This document shows, piece after piece, positions 11,938 through 20,454 of a stretch of 64,000 nt of DNA. Each line of letters starts with the position of its first letter. The first letter of the stretch is position 1. The DNA is from Microbacterium sp. SLBN-154 (GTDB lineage Bacteria; Actinomycetota; Actinomycetes; Actinomycetales; Microbacteriaceae), in NCBI RefSeq assembly GCF_006715565.1, contig NZ_VFNL01000001.1:1984001-2048000 (forward strand). The letters run 5' to 3'. The translations under genes and the position numbers were made by a program. The notes below the pieces were generated by a model. The model saw only the letters and a program-made list of their open reading frames with translations. It was not told the DNA's origin and ran no database searches.

Positions 11938-11943
11938 GAGGGG

Positions 11944-12951
11944 GTGCCGGCGAACACCCCTACGAAGAATCCGCCGGAGGAGCGCCTGGTCAACCTCGTG
12001 GTCGCCCTCATGGCGACGGAGCAGGGACTGACCAAGGACACGATCCTCCGCTCGGTCTCGGGCTATCGCGAGCACACCGAATCCGGCGCGTCGAAGGACG
12101 CACTGGAGAAGATGTTCGAACGGGACAAGGAGAACCTCCGCGGCCTCGGCGTTCCCATCGAGACGATCGGCGACTTCGCCGATCCCGACGATCTGCGCGA
12201 CGCGCGGTATCGGGTGCCGAAGTCGGAGTACTCCCTTCCCGAGGACATCGACTTCACGCCCGCCGAACTGGCGCTGCTGAACCTCGCCGGGGAGGTGTGG
12301 AGCGAGGGGTCGCTGTCGGCCGAGGCCCGCAGCGGTCTGCGCAAGATCCGTGCCCTCGGCATCGACGTCGATGAGCCGATCATCGGATACTCGCCGCGCA
12401 TCAGCGCCCGCGAGCCCTCGTTCCCTGTGCTGCAGCGCGCCATCGAGCAGAGTCGCGTGGTGACCTTCCCCTACGTGCGCCCCGGGGACGAGAACGAGCG
12501 GCTGCGACGGGTCAGACCCCTTGCCCTCGTCGAGTACGAGGCCCGATGGCACGTGTTCGGACGCGACCTGAATCTCGACGCCGATCGCACCTTCCTCCTC
12601 AGCCGCATCGTCGGGGACGTCGCCGTCACCCGCGACACCTTCGACCCGGCGCTGCGCGACGGCGCGGGTGAGAGGGCGCTGGCGGAACTGCAGGACCTTG
12701 CTGAACGCCAGCTCGCCCACCTCGAGGTCGACCCCGGCACCGAGGCGGCGCTGCGCCTCGCCCGTCGGGGACGCCCGGCCGGTCAGGGGATCCACGTGCC
12801 GTTCGTCGACGTCCACGTTCTCGCCGACGAGCTGGCCTCGTACGGCCCCGAGGTGCGGGTGGTCGCTCCCGAGGGACTGCGCGCGCTCGTCATCTCCCGC
12901 CTGCGGGGGGCGCTCGCGCGCCACGACGGCGTGCCGGGGGGCGTCTCGTGA
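11944..12951 (+). CDS. pafB: PafB-like WYL-domain transcriptional regulator
   Basis: A 335-residue regulator with an N-terminal winged-helix region (EERLVNLVVALMATEQGLTK) and a central WYL domain, whose signature appears as EARWHVFGRDL, plus a C-terminal WCX extension. In mycobacteria PafB and PafC form a heterodimer that activates DNA-repair genes independently of LexA/RecA. Its stop overlaps the pafC start by 4 bases (GTGA), consistent with stoichiometric production. No pup or proteasome gene is nearby, so this copy should be read as the DNA-damage regulator. Confidence 0.9.
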   Translation: MPANTPTKNPPEERLVNLVVALMATEQGLTKDTILRSVSGYREHTESGASKDALEKMFERDKENLRGLGVPIETIGDFADPDDLRDARYRVPKSEYSLPEDIDFTPAELALLNLAGEVWSEGSLSAEARSGLRKIRALGIDVDEPIIGYSPRISAREPSFPVLQRAIEQSRVVTFPYVRPGDENERLRRVRPLALVEYEARWHVFGRDLNLDADRTFLLSRIVGDVAVTRDTFDPALRDGAGERALAELQDLAERQLAHLEVDPGTEAALRLARRGRPAGQGIHVPFVDVHVLADELASYGPEVRVVAPEGLRALVISRLRGALARHDGVPGGVS

Positions 12952-13946
12952 GCGCGCGACGTCCACTGGTGGCCACGGACCGGGCAGCGCTCATCCTGCA
13001 GCTGGTGCCCTACCTCATCAGCAAGGGCGAGGTGTCGATCGCCGAGGCCGCAGAAGAATTCGATGTGACCCCCGACGAGATGCGCAACATGGTGCAGAAG
13101 CTCACCGTCATCGGACTTCCGGGCGAACGGGGCTACTGGCAGATGGCGAACGACCTGTTCGACATCGACTGGGATCTCCTCGACACCCGGGACGTCATCG
13201 CCATCACGCACTCCGTCGGCCTCGAGCGGTCTCCGCGACTGACCGCTCGCGAGGCGGCTGCACTCGTCGCGGGACTTCAGCTCGCACGCACCATCCCGGG
13301 AGTCGGCGACACCGAGGTGTACAGCGGTCTCCTCGCCAAGCTCTCGCAGGGGGCGTCGGCCAAACCGGCCGACGTCATCGTCGCGCCGAGCCCCGTCGAC
13401 GACGTGCGCGAGGCGGTGGCGGTCGCCCTGCGCGAGCGTGTCGCCGTCACCTTCACCTACAAGGCGCCCGAGTCGGAGCCGACCACCCGCACGGTCGACC
13501 CGGTCAAGGTGCACATCGCCGATGGCCAGTGGTACCTGCAGGGATGGTGCCACCTGCGTCAGGCGATGCGCACGTTCCACCTGGACAGGGTCAGCGATCT
13601 GCGGATCACCGACATCCCGAGCACGCACAGCGAAGACGCCGCACCCGGCTGGTTCGAACCGACCGACGGCGGGGGAGAGGTCATCGCCCGCATCCGCTTC
13701 CGTGCGTCGCTGGCGCCGCTGCTGGGCGACTACCTCGATCGGGCGACCGTCGTGCGGAACGGCGACGAAGCGATCGCCACTCTGCGCGTCGCCGATGAGA
13801 CGACGCTGCGCCGCCTCGCGGCACGTCGCGGCGGCGTGGTCGAGATCGTCTCGCCCGAGGGGGCCCGTCGCGCGGCTGCGGAATGGGCTCGCGCGGGGCT
13901 CGCGCAGTACACCGAACGCGCCGATCCGCCACCGGCCGGTTCATAG
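12948..13946 (+). CDS. pafC: PafC-like WYL-domain transcriptional regulator
   Basis: A 332-residue partner of PafB. The N-terminal winged helix (LILQLVPYLISKGEVSIAEAAEEF) is followed by a linker domain, the WYL domain with the clear motif DGQWYLQGWCHLR, and a C-terminal WCX domain. WYL domains are ligand-sensing modules; single-stranded DNA has been proposed as the signal for PafBC. The GTG start overlaps the pafB stop. After the stop, 41 bases carry the promoter and ribosome-binding site of tatA. Confidence 0.9.
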   Translation: MSARRPLVATDRAALILQLVPYLISKGEVSIAEAAEEFDVTPDEMRNMVQKLTVIGLPGERGYWQMANDLFDIDWDLLDTRDVIAITHSVGLERSPRLTAREAAALVAGLQLARTIPGVGDTEVYSGLLAKLSQGASAKPADVIVAPSPVDDVREAVAVALRERVAVTFTYKAPESEPTTRTVDPVKVHIADGQWYLQGWCHLRQAMRTFHLDRVSDLRITDIPSTHSEDAAPGWFEPTDGGGEVIARIRFRASLAPLLGDYLDRATVVRNGDEAIATLRVADETTLRRLAARRGGVVEIVSPEGARRAAAEWARAGLAQYTERADPPPAGS

Positions 13947-13957
13947 ACGTCGCGGGT

Positions 13958-13963
13958 TAGACT
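13958..13963 (+). promoter_or_regulatory. -10 box TAGACT and ribosome-binding site of tatA
   Basis: TAGACT at 13958-13963 is followed by AAGGAG at 13977-13982 and the ATG at 13988. Unlike its neighbours, tatA has a short leader with a strong Shine-Dalgarno sequence. Confidence 0.55.
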
Positions 13964-13987
13964 GAAAACCCGACCTAAGGAGTCCTG

Positions 13988-14242
13988 ATGCTCGGCAACG
14001 CTTTCGGGTGGCCTCACCTTCTTGTCTTGCTCGCGGTCATCCTGTTGCTCTTCGGCGCTGCGAAGCTGCCTGCTCTCGCCAAGAGCGTCGGCCAGTCGGC
14101 CCGAGTCTTCAAGGGTGAGATGAAGGCGATGAAAGAGGAGGACGTGAAGCCCGCCGACACACCGGCGGCCTCACCGGCACCCTCCAACCCGCCCACCGCG
14201 TCGTCCGACGCGAGCCTGGGCAGGCCGTCTGAAAACACCTGA
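13988..14242 (+). CDS. tatA: Sec-independent translocase subunit TatA
   Basis: An 84-residue protein that oligomerises to form the Tat export pore for folded proteins. It has a single N-terminal transmembrane helix (LLVLLAVILLLFGAAKLPALA), the conserved FGAAKLP hinge, an amphipathic helix (KSVGQSARVFKGEMKAMK) and a short Pro/Ala-rich tail. This is the usual TatA architecture in actinobacteria. Five bases separate it from tatC. Confidence 0.95.
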   Translation: MLGNAFGWPHLLVLLAVILLLFGAAKLPALAKSVGQSARVFKGEMKAMKEEDVKPADTPAASPAPSNPPTASSDASLGRPSENT

Positions 14243-14247
14243 TCGGC

Positions 14248-15060
14248 GTGGCCACGGCTGAGCGCGCCCGGACAGACGACAGCGAGCCGCGGCGCGAAAA
14301 ACGCATGTCGCTAAGTGCGCACCTGCTGGAGTTGCGCCGACGGCTGATGTTCGCGGTCATCGCCCTCGTGGTGGGGATGGTCGTCGCCTTCATCATCACC
14401 GATCCGATCATCTACTGGATCACCGGTCCGATCCGGGACATCGCGGCAACCCGCGGGGATGACTTCTCCGCGCTGAACTTCACCACCGTGACGTCCGCAT
14501 TCGATATGCGGATGCGGATCGCGTTCTCGATCGGACTGTTCCTGTCTGCTCCGGTGTGGCTGTGGCAGGTCTGGGCGTTCGTGATGCCGGGGCTCACGCG
14601 GAAAGAGATCCGCTACACGATCGGTTTCGTCGCCGCTGCCGTCCCCCTCTTCTTCCTCGGCTGCTGGGTCGGCGTGCTCATCGTCCCGCACGTGATCGAC
14701 CTGATGTGGGGCTTCACCCCCGAGGGCGGCACCAACTTCTACAACGCCGCCGAGTACTACGACTTCGTGTTCAAGCTGATGATCGTCATCGGCGTCTCGT
14801 TCGTTCTGCCGGTCTTCCTCGTCGCGCTCAATCTCGCGGGCGTCATGAGCGGTCGTGCGATTCTGAAGGGCTGGCGCGCCGCGGTTCTGATCGCCACGGT
14901 CTTCGCTGCTCTCGCCACCCCCGCTGCCGATGTCGTGAGCATGCTGATGCTGGCCGGGATCCTTGTCGTCCTCTTCTTCGCTGCCGCCGGGTTGTCTCTG
15001 CTGTTCGACAGCCGCCGGTCCCGCCGCGACGCCGCACTCCTGCCGCCCGGGGCGAGCTGA
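14248..15060 (+). CDS. tatC: Twin-arginine translocase subunit TatC
   Basis: A 270-residue membrane protein that recognises the twin-arginine signal peptide. The N-terminal consensus appears as MSLSAHLLELRRRLMF, the first periplasmic loop contains SAFDMRMRIAFSIG, the core FVMPGLTRKEIR follows, and six membrane helices can be counted. The GTG at 14248 adds about 19 charged residues before MSLSAHLLEL. The ATG at 14305 is an alternative because no strong ribosome-binding site precedes the GTG. tatB is not in this window. Confidence 0.93.
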   Translation: MATAERARTDDSEPRREKRMSLSAHLLELRRRLMFAVIALVVGMVVAFIITDPIIYWITGPIRDIAATRGDDFSALNFTTVTSAFDMRMRIAFSIGLFLSAPVWLWQVWAFVMPGLTRKEIRYTIGFVAAAVPLFFLGCWVGVLIVPHVIDLMWGFTPEGGTNFYNAAEYYDFVFKLMIVIGVSFVLPVFLVALNLAGVMSGRAILKGWRAAVLIATVFAALATPAADVVSMLMLAGILVVLFFAAAGLSLLFDSRRSRRDAALLPPGAS

Positions 15061-15082
15061 TGACACCGCCCGGGTCGGCCTG

Positions 15083-17557
15083 ATGAGCGAGCCCTCGCCG
15101 GCCGAGCGGTATGCCCGCGCGGCCGCGGCCTCTCGTGAGCAGCGCGGGCATCCGATCACGACCGCCTTCGCCGCATCGCGACCGTTCGAACTCGATCCGT
15201 TCCAGATCGAGAGCTGCCGGGCGCTGGAGGAGGGGCGGAGCGTCCTGGTGGCCGCCCCGACCGGTGCCGGGAAGACGATCGTCGGCGAGTTCGCCATCCA
15301 CCTCGCGATGCGCGAACCCCATGACAAGGCGTTCTACACCACCCCGATGAAGGCCCTGTCGAATCAGAAGTACCGCGAGCTCGTCGACGAGTACGGTCCC
15401 GACGAGGTCGGCCTGCTCACCGGCGACACGAACATCAACGGCAACGCCCGGGTGGTCGTCATGACCACCGAGGTGCTCCGCAACATGCTCTACGCCGACT
15501 CTCCGGCGCTGAGGAGCCTGCGCTACGTCGTCATGGACGAGGTGCACTACCTCGCCGATCGCTTCCGCGGCGCCGTCTGGGAGGAGGTCATCATCCATCT
15601 GCCCCGGAGTGTGCGGCTGGTCTCCCTGTCGGCCACGGTGTCCAACGCCGAGGAGTTCGGCGACTGGCTCGACACCGTGCGCGGCGACACCGAGGTCATC
15701 GTCTCCGAGACCCGTCCGGTGCCGCTCGAGCAGCACGTTCTGGTCCGTGGCGACCTCCTGCCGCTCTTCGACGACCGGGCCGGGGTGGCCACCGCGCAGG
15801 TCAACCAGGAGCTGATGCGACTGCGGTCGTTCAAGGGCACGAGCTTCGAGAACAACCGCCGCGCCCAGCAGATCCGAAGCGATCCCAGCCGTCGTCGGCC
15901 TCCGCGGGGCGGGGTGCGGCCGGTGCGGCCCTCGAACATCCGCAGCATCGAGCGGATCGATCGTCCCGACGTCGTGCGACTCCTCGAGCGCAGCAATCTG
16001 CTGCCGGCGATCTTCTTCATCTTCAGCCGAGCCGGTTGCGACGCGGCCGTACAGCAGGTCCGCCGCGCCGGACTCCGGCTCACCACCCGGGAGGAGCGTG
16101 ACGTCATCCGCGAGGTGGTCGAGGAGCGGACCCGCACGCTCGGCGATGAGGACCTCGCCGTGCTCGGGTTCTGGGAGTGGCGGGAGAACCTGGAGCGGGG
16201 TGTCGCCGCCCACCATGCCGGTCTCCTCCCCGCCTTCAAAGAGGTCGTCGAGGAACTGTTCCAGCGCAAGCTCGTCAAGGCGGTCTTCGCCACCGAGACG
16301 CTGGCGCTGGGGATCAACATGCCGGCGCGGACCGTCGTGCTGGAAAAGCTCGAGAAATTCAACGGCGAGGCGCGCGTCGCGATCACCGCAGGCGAGTACA
16401 CGCAGCTGACCGGGCGCGCGGGTCGGCGGGGCATCGACGTCGAGGGGCATGCCGTCATCCAGTGGACCGAGCAGATGGACCCGCAGCAGGTCGCCGCTCT
16501 GGCGTCTCGGCGCACCTACCCGCTGAACTCGAGTTTCCGTCCGACCTACAACATGGCCGTCAACCTCATCGACCAGTTCGGTCGGCCCCGGGCGCGCGAG
16601 GTTCTGGAATCGTCCTTCGCCCAGTTCCAAGCGGACCGTTCGGTGGTCGGGATCGCCCGGCAGGTCAAAGAGGCCGAGGAGTCGCTGGCGGGCTACGCGA
16701 CGGCGATGGCCTGCGACCGGGGCGACTTCGTGGAGTACGCCGGGATCCGACGTGAGCTCAGCGACCTCGAGAAGATCAACCGAAGGGATGCCACGGCGCC
16801 GCGGGGCCTCCGGGAGAGCCGGCAGCGACAACTCGCATCCCTGCGCAAACGCATGCAGCGTCATCCGTGTCACTCGTGCCCGGACCGGGAGAGTCATGCT
16901 CGCTGGGGCGAGCGGTATCACCGTCTCGACCGTGACGTCCAGCGGATGCGTCGGCAGATCGACAGCCGCACCGGCACCGTCGCGCGGGTGTTCGACCGCG
17001 TCGTCGATGTGCTCACCGCGGTCCACTACGTCGATGTGGACGATGCCGGCGCCACCCACCTGACCGCCGAGGGGCGCCGTATGAGGCGCATCTACGGCGA
17101 GCGCGATCTGCTGGTGGCGGAGTCGCTCCGGCTGCACCTCTGGGATCGGCTGGATGCTGCATCCCTGGCGGCTCTCGCCTGCTGCCTCGTCTTCGAGCCG
17201 CGGCGCGAGGACGGTCGTGAGAACGCGCTCCCGCGGGGTGCATTCCGTCCGGTGTTCGCCGAGACGCTGACGCTCTGGCAGCGTCTGGACGACCTCGAGC
17301 GCGAGCATCATCTGCCGGGGTCGGAACCGCCCTCGGGCGGCCTGGCCCTGGCCATGCACACCTGGGCACGCGGAGGCATGCTCGACCGCGTCCTGGAAGA
17401 GGCCGACATGGCCGCGGGCGACTTCGTGCGCTGGGCGAAGCAGACCATCGACCTCCTGGACCAGCTCTCGATCGTCGCCGACACCGAGGTGGGACGGACT
17501 GCGCGCTCGGCGCTGGATGCGGTCCGGCGCGGCATCGTCGCACACTCGTCGGTATGA
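15083..17557 (+). CDS. helY: SKI2/Mtr4-like RNA helicase (HelY family)
   Basis: An 824-residue SF2 helicase. Walker A is APTGAGKTIVGEFA, motif II is VMDEVHYL, motif III LVSLSATVSN, motif V TETLALGINMPARTVV and motif VI QLTGRAGRRGID. The C-terminal half matches the rRNA-processing arch and DSHCT-like domains of Mtr4/SKI2 proteins, with a C-x2-C segment (CHSCPD). Mycobacterial HelY is the closest named relative; a role in RNA turnover is inferred. The ATG at 15083 begins MSEPSPAERYARAAA. It overlaps lnt by 4 bases (ATGA) and belongs to the tat-helY-lnt transcription unit. Confidence 0.9.
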   Translation: MSEPSPAERYARAAAASREQRGHPITTAFAASRPFELDPFQIESCRALEEGRSVLVAAPTGAGKTIVGEFAIHLAMREPHDKAFYTTPMKALSNQKYRELVDEYGPDEVGLLTGDTNINGNARVVVMTTEVLRNMLYADSPALRSLRYVVMDEVHYLADRFRGAVWEEVIIHLPRSVRLVSLSATVSNAEEFGDWLDTVRGDTEVIVSETRPVPLEQHVLVRGDLLPLFDDRAGVATAQVNQELMRLRSFKGTSFENNRRAQQIRSDPSRRRPPRGGVRPVRPSNIRSIERIDRPDVVRLLERSNLLPAIFFIFSRAGCDAAVQQVRRAGLRLTTREERDVIREVVEERTRTLGDEDLAVLGFWEWRENLERGVAAHHAGLLPAFKEVVEELFQRKLVKAVFATETLALGINMPARTVVLEKLEKFNGEARVAITAGEYTQLTGRAGRRGIDVEGHAVIQWTEQMDPQQVAALASRRTYPLNSSFRPTYNMAVNLIDQFGRPRAREVLESSFAQFQADRSVVGIARQVKEAEESLAGYATAMACDRGDFVEYAGIRRELSDLEKINRRDATAPRGLRESRQRQLASLRKRMQRHPCHSCPDRESHARWGERYHRLDRDVQRMRRQIDSRTGTVARVFDRVVDVLTAVHYVDVDDAGATHLTAEGRRMRRIYGERDLLVAESLRLHLWDRLDAASLAALACCLVFEPRREDGRENALPRGAFRPVFAETLTLWQRLDDLEREHHLPGSEPPSGGLALAMHTWARGGMLDRVLEEADMAAGDFVRWAKQTIDLLDQLSIVADTEVGRTARSALDAVRRGIVAHSSV

Positions 17558-19152
17558 GCGCCTCGTCCGCGGTTCGCGGAGTCCTACGTCCGCTCCTCCC
17601 GCTCTGGGCGGCGGTTCTCACCGCCGCCGTCGCCGGCCCGATCCTCGATCTGGCCTTTCCGGACGTGGGGTGGTGGCCGTTCGCGTTCGTCGGCGTGGCC
17701 TTCGCCCTGGTGTCCCTCATCGGCCGGAGCATCGGCGGTGCCGTCCTCGTCGGCTTCGTCTTCGGCGCCTCCTTCCACCTCATCCACATCATCTGGATCA
17801 CCCGCTACCTCGGCCCGATCCCCTGGCTGGCGCTGTCGGGTCTGCAGGCCATCCTCATGGGGGTGGGCGCGATCCCGATCGCCCTCGCCTACCGATGGTT
17901 GCCGCGAGTGCTGCCGGCGCGCGTGGCACAGCTGACCGCTCTGCCGCTTCTCGTCGGCGGGCTGTGGACCGCCCGCGAACTGTTCATGGGTTCCTGGCCC
18001 TACACCGGGTTCCCGTGGGGGCGGATCGGGATGAGCCAGTCCGAGAGCCCACTGGCCGACATCGCCTCGTGGACGGGGGTCGCCGGGCTCACCTTCCTCA
18101 TCGTGACCGCCACCGCCGCGATCATCGAGTGGCTGCGGGCAGGTCGTCTGCGCGACGTTCGCACCGCGCTTCCCGCGATCGCAGCCGTGGTGCTGCTCGT
18201 GGCCGTCCCGGCTTTCCCGACCACCCCGTCCGGTGATCTCCGGGTCGGCGCGGTGCAGGGGAATGGGCCCTCGGCCTACTTCGATGAACGCACGCCGTAC
18301 GCGATCCTGAACGCCCAGCTCGAAGCGACTGCACCGTTGGCCGAGGAGGATCTCGATCTGCTCGTGTGGCCGGAGGGCGGCATCGACTACGACCCGCTGC
18401 AGGACAGCACCACCGCGGCGACCCTCGACGCCCTGGCCGAGGAGTTCGGGGCACCGCTGCTCGTCAACGCCGCCACGGACCGTGGCGACCTGACGTTCAA
18501 CACGTCCATGCTGTGGGAGGCGGAGGCGGAGAACCCCGTGGCGTTCCACGACAAGCGCAACCCGGTCCCGATGGGGGAGTACGTCCCGGACCGGTGGTTC
18601 TTCGAACGGATCGTCCCGGATCTCGTCGGTCTGATCCAGCGCGAGTACACGCCCGGCGACAACCCTCCGCTCATCGACGTCGACGGCGTGGGGGTCGGGC
18701 TGGCGATCTGCTTCGACGTGATCTACGACGCCGTCATCTGGGAGGGTGCGCGTGACGGCGCGGAAATGTACGTGTTCCAGACGAACAACGCCGACTTCCG
18801 CGACACCGATGAGAACCTCCAGCAGCTGGCCTTCGCGCGGATGCGCGCGATCGAGACCGGCCGTTCCGTGGTGAACCTCTCAACGGTGGGCACCAGCCAG
18901 GTGATCGCTCCGGACGGGACGACCCTCGACAGCCTGCCGGCGGATACCGCCGGACAGATGCTCGCCGATGTTCCGCTGCGCACCGGACTCACACCTGCCG
19001 TCGTGATCGGCCCCGCCGTGCAGGTGCTGCTGGGCTGGGGCAGTCTCCTCGCCCTCGCCGTGGTCGGCATCGCGCTGCGGGTTCGCGAGCGCGCGCAGAC
19101 GAAGACGCCGGCCTCCGAGGAGACCGGCGTCGACAGGGACGTCAGAGCCTGA
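17554..19152 (+). CDS. lnt: Apolipoprotein N-acyltransferase
   Basis: A 532-residue membrane enzyme that adds the third acyl chain to the N-terminal cysteine of lipoproteins. Six N-terminal hydrophobic segments (residues about 15-210) are followed by an extracytoplasmic nitrilase-like domain. The catalytic triad is visible: Glu in LLVWPEGGIDYD, Lys in HDKRNPVPMGEYVP and Cys in LAICFDVIYD. A final transmembrane helix closes the protein. Its stop abuts the rbpA stop with no spacer. Confidence 0.92.
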   Translation: MSASSAVRGVLRPLLPLWAAVLTAAVAGPILDLAFPDVGWWPFAFVGVAFALVSLIGRSIGGAVLVGFVFGASFHLIHIIWITRYLGPIPWLALSGLQAILMGVGAIPIALAYRWLPRVLPARVAQLTALPLLVGGLWTARELFMGSWPYTGFPWGRIGMSQSESPLADIASWTGVAGLTFLIVTATAAIIEWLRAGRLRDVRTALPAIAAVVLLVAVPAFPTTPSGDLRVGAVQGNGPSAYFDERTPYAILNAQLEATAPLAEEDLDLLVWPEGGIDYDPLQDSTTAATLDALAEEFGAPLLVNAATDRGDLTFNTSMLWEAEAENPVAFHDKRNPVPMGEYVPDRWFFERIVPDLVGLIQREYTPGDNPPLIDVDGVGVGLAICFDVIYDAVIWEGARDGAEMYVFQTNNADFRDTDENLQQLAFARMRAIETGRSVVNLSTVGTSQVIAPDGTTLDSLPADTAGQMLADVPLRTGLTPAVVIGPAVQVLLGWGSLLALAVVGIALRVRERAQTKTPASEETGVDRDVRA

Positions 19153-19158
19153 TCAGGC
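19147..19158. repeat. Palindrome joining the lnt and rbpA stop codons
   Basis: GCCTGATCAGGC is a perfect 12-base palindrome. Its left half holds the lnt stop (TGA, 19150-19152) and its right half the rbpA stop (minus strand, 19153-19155), placed head to head with no base between them. Confidence 0.7.
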
Positions 19159-19536
19159 GCTGAGCTTGCCCTTCGACGTGTCGTCGGCAGCGCCGCGGCG
19201 GGCGCGGACGAAAGCGAGACGCTCTTCGAGCAGCTCTTCGAGCTCAGGGATCGTGCGCCGCTCCAGGAGCATGTCCCAGTGGGTGCGGGGTGCCTTCTCG
19301 TCGCTGTGATCGACCGTCGCGGTGCCTTCGCCGATGCGCAGGAGCGCCTCGGAGCCGCATGTGCGGCATTCCCAGGCCTGGGGCACCTCGGCGTCTGCCG
19401 CGAAGGTCAATGTGGTGTCACGCCCGCAGGACGTGCAGGAATAGATGTGCTGTACGCGTTCATGGAACACGACGCCCTCTTCGCTCTGTAGGCTCTGGGC
19501 GCCGAGTCGGATGCCGCGAAGACTGCGGTCTGCCAT
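19153..19536 (-). CDS. rbpA: RNA polymerase-binding protein RbpA
   Basis: A 127-residue actinobacterial transcription factor that binds the beta' subunit and group 1/2 sigma factors and stabilises open complexes. The zinc-ribbon core shows CTSCGRDTTLTF and CRTCGSEALL, preceded by the typical MADRSLRGIRLGAQS start. The C-terminal sigma-interaction helix is TPELEELL-like (TIPELEELLEERL). The ATG at 19536 has AAGGAC upstream, and a TATACC -10-like element lies near 19563-19568 on the minus strand. An upstream in-frame extension has no family similarity. Confidence 0.93.
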   Translation of the reverse strand: MADRSLRGIRLGAQSLQSEEGVVFHERVQHIYSCTSCGRDTTLTFAADAEVPQAWECRTCGSEALLRIGEGTATVDHSDEKAPRTHWDMLLERRTIPELEELLEERLAFVRARRGAADDTSKGKLSA

Positions 19537-19650
19537 TGTGTGGTCCTTCCGTCGCTGATCAGGTATAACGCCCCCGCCTGGGCGGATCATCCGAAGGGCG
19601 GGGCCAGAAGCGGCTTTCACAGCCGATGCTCAGGCCTTCGCGCCGGTCGT

Positions 19651-20454
19651 TCAGGACGCGCGACGGGCGGCGAGGGGGAGCGCGATGTCGGCGCGATCCG
19701 TGACGAGTCCGTCCACGCCGGCGTCGAGGAGCCTCTCCATGTCCGCCGGATCGTTCACCGTCCACACATGGACCTCGACGCCGTGCCGATGGGCGGTCTC
19801 GATGAGGCGCGGAGTGACGATCGGCACGCGACCCTGTCGCTCGGGCACCTGCAGGGCGTCGACGTTGGAAAGGAGTCGGGAGACCGTGCGACGGGCTCGG
19901 ATTCCCGACGCGAGGAGGAGCCGGGTGATCGTACGCGTGCCGGCCGAGGTCGCCGGTCGGATCGATGCGCCGGCATCGACGGCCGCTGCGAGCGCGGCGC
20001 GTCGACGTTCATCGGAGAAGCTCGTCAGGAGCACGCGATCGGCGTACGGCGCGACGCCGCGACCGACCGGCTCCGCGGCGGCGGGCGCCTTGACGTCGAG
20101 GTTGAATCGCACCGTGGGGAAAGACTCCAAGGCCTGGGTGAGGGTCAGCAGCCCCCCGAGTCCGGCCATGAGCTCCGACAGCTCGGCGACGGTCACGGCG
20201 GCGACGGCGCGCGGATCACCCGCGACGCGCAGCAGATCGTCGTCGTGGAAGAGCACCACCTCACCGTCGAGCGTCACATGGCAATCGGACTCGACATAGG
20301 TCGCCCCGGCGGCGTGCGCGGCCGCCACGGCGGCGAAGGAGTTCTCGACGAGACCCGCGGATCCCTCGGGCACGAGGCCGCGGTGGGCGAGCACGCGAGG
20401 CGCATCCGACGCCTCGAACCACGGATGCTGCGGGTCAGGCAGGGTCGCTCCCAC
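19651..20454 (-). CDS. Glycerophosphodiester phosphodiesterase
   Basis: A 267-residue TIM-barrel phosphodiesterase of the GDPD family, expected to split glycerophosphodiesters into glycerol 3-phosphate and an alcohol. Key motifs are VLAHRGLVPE, ENSFAAVAAAHAAGA, VESDCHVTLDG and LFHDDDLLRV, with the C-terminal VHVWTVNDPADMERLLDAGVDG. No signal peptide is seen, so it acts in the cytoplasm. The GTG at 20454 overlaps the end of the SPFH gene by 18 bases. A longer frame beginning MPRPRPRP is an artefact of the hexamer repeat in that gene. Confidence 0.88.
   Translation of the reverse strand: MGATLPDPQHPWFEASDAPRVLAHRGLVPEGSAGLVENSFAAVAAAHAAGATYVESDCHVTLDGEVVLFHDDDLLRVAGDPRAVAAVTVAELSELMAGLGGLLTLTQALESFPTVRFNLDVKAPAAAEPVGRGVAPYADRVLLTSFSDERRRAALAAAVDAGASIRPATSAGTRTITRLLLASGIRARRTVSRLLSNVDALQVPERQGRVPIVTPRLIETAHRHGVEVHVWTVNDPADMERLLDAGVDGLVTDRADIALPLAARRAS

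Noticed and set aside
14843..17545. 900-codon open frame on the minus strand opposite tatC and helY
   Set aside because: It is the antisense of highly GC-rich coding DNA, has no domain-like sequence and conflicts with the clearly real helY.
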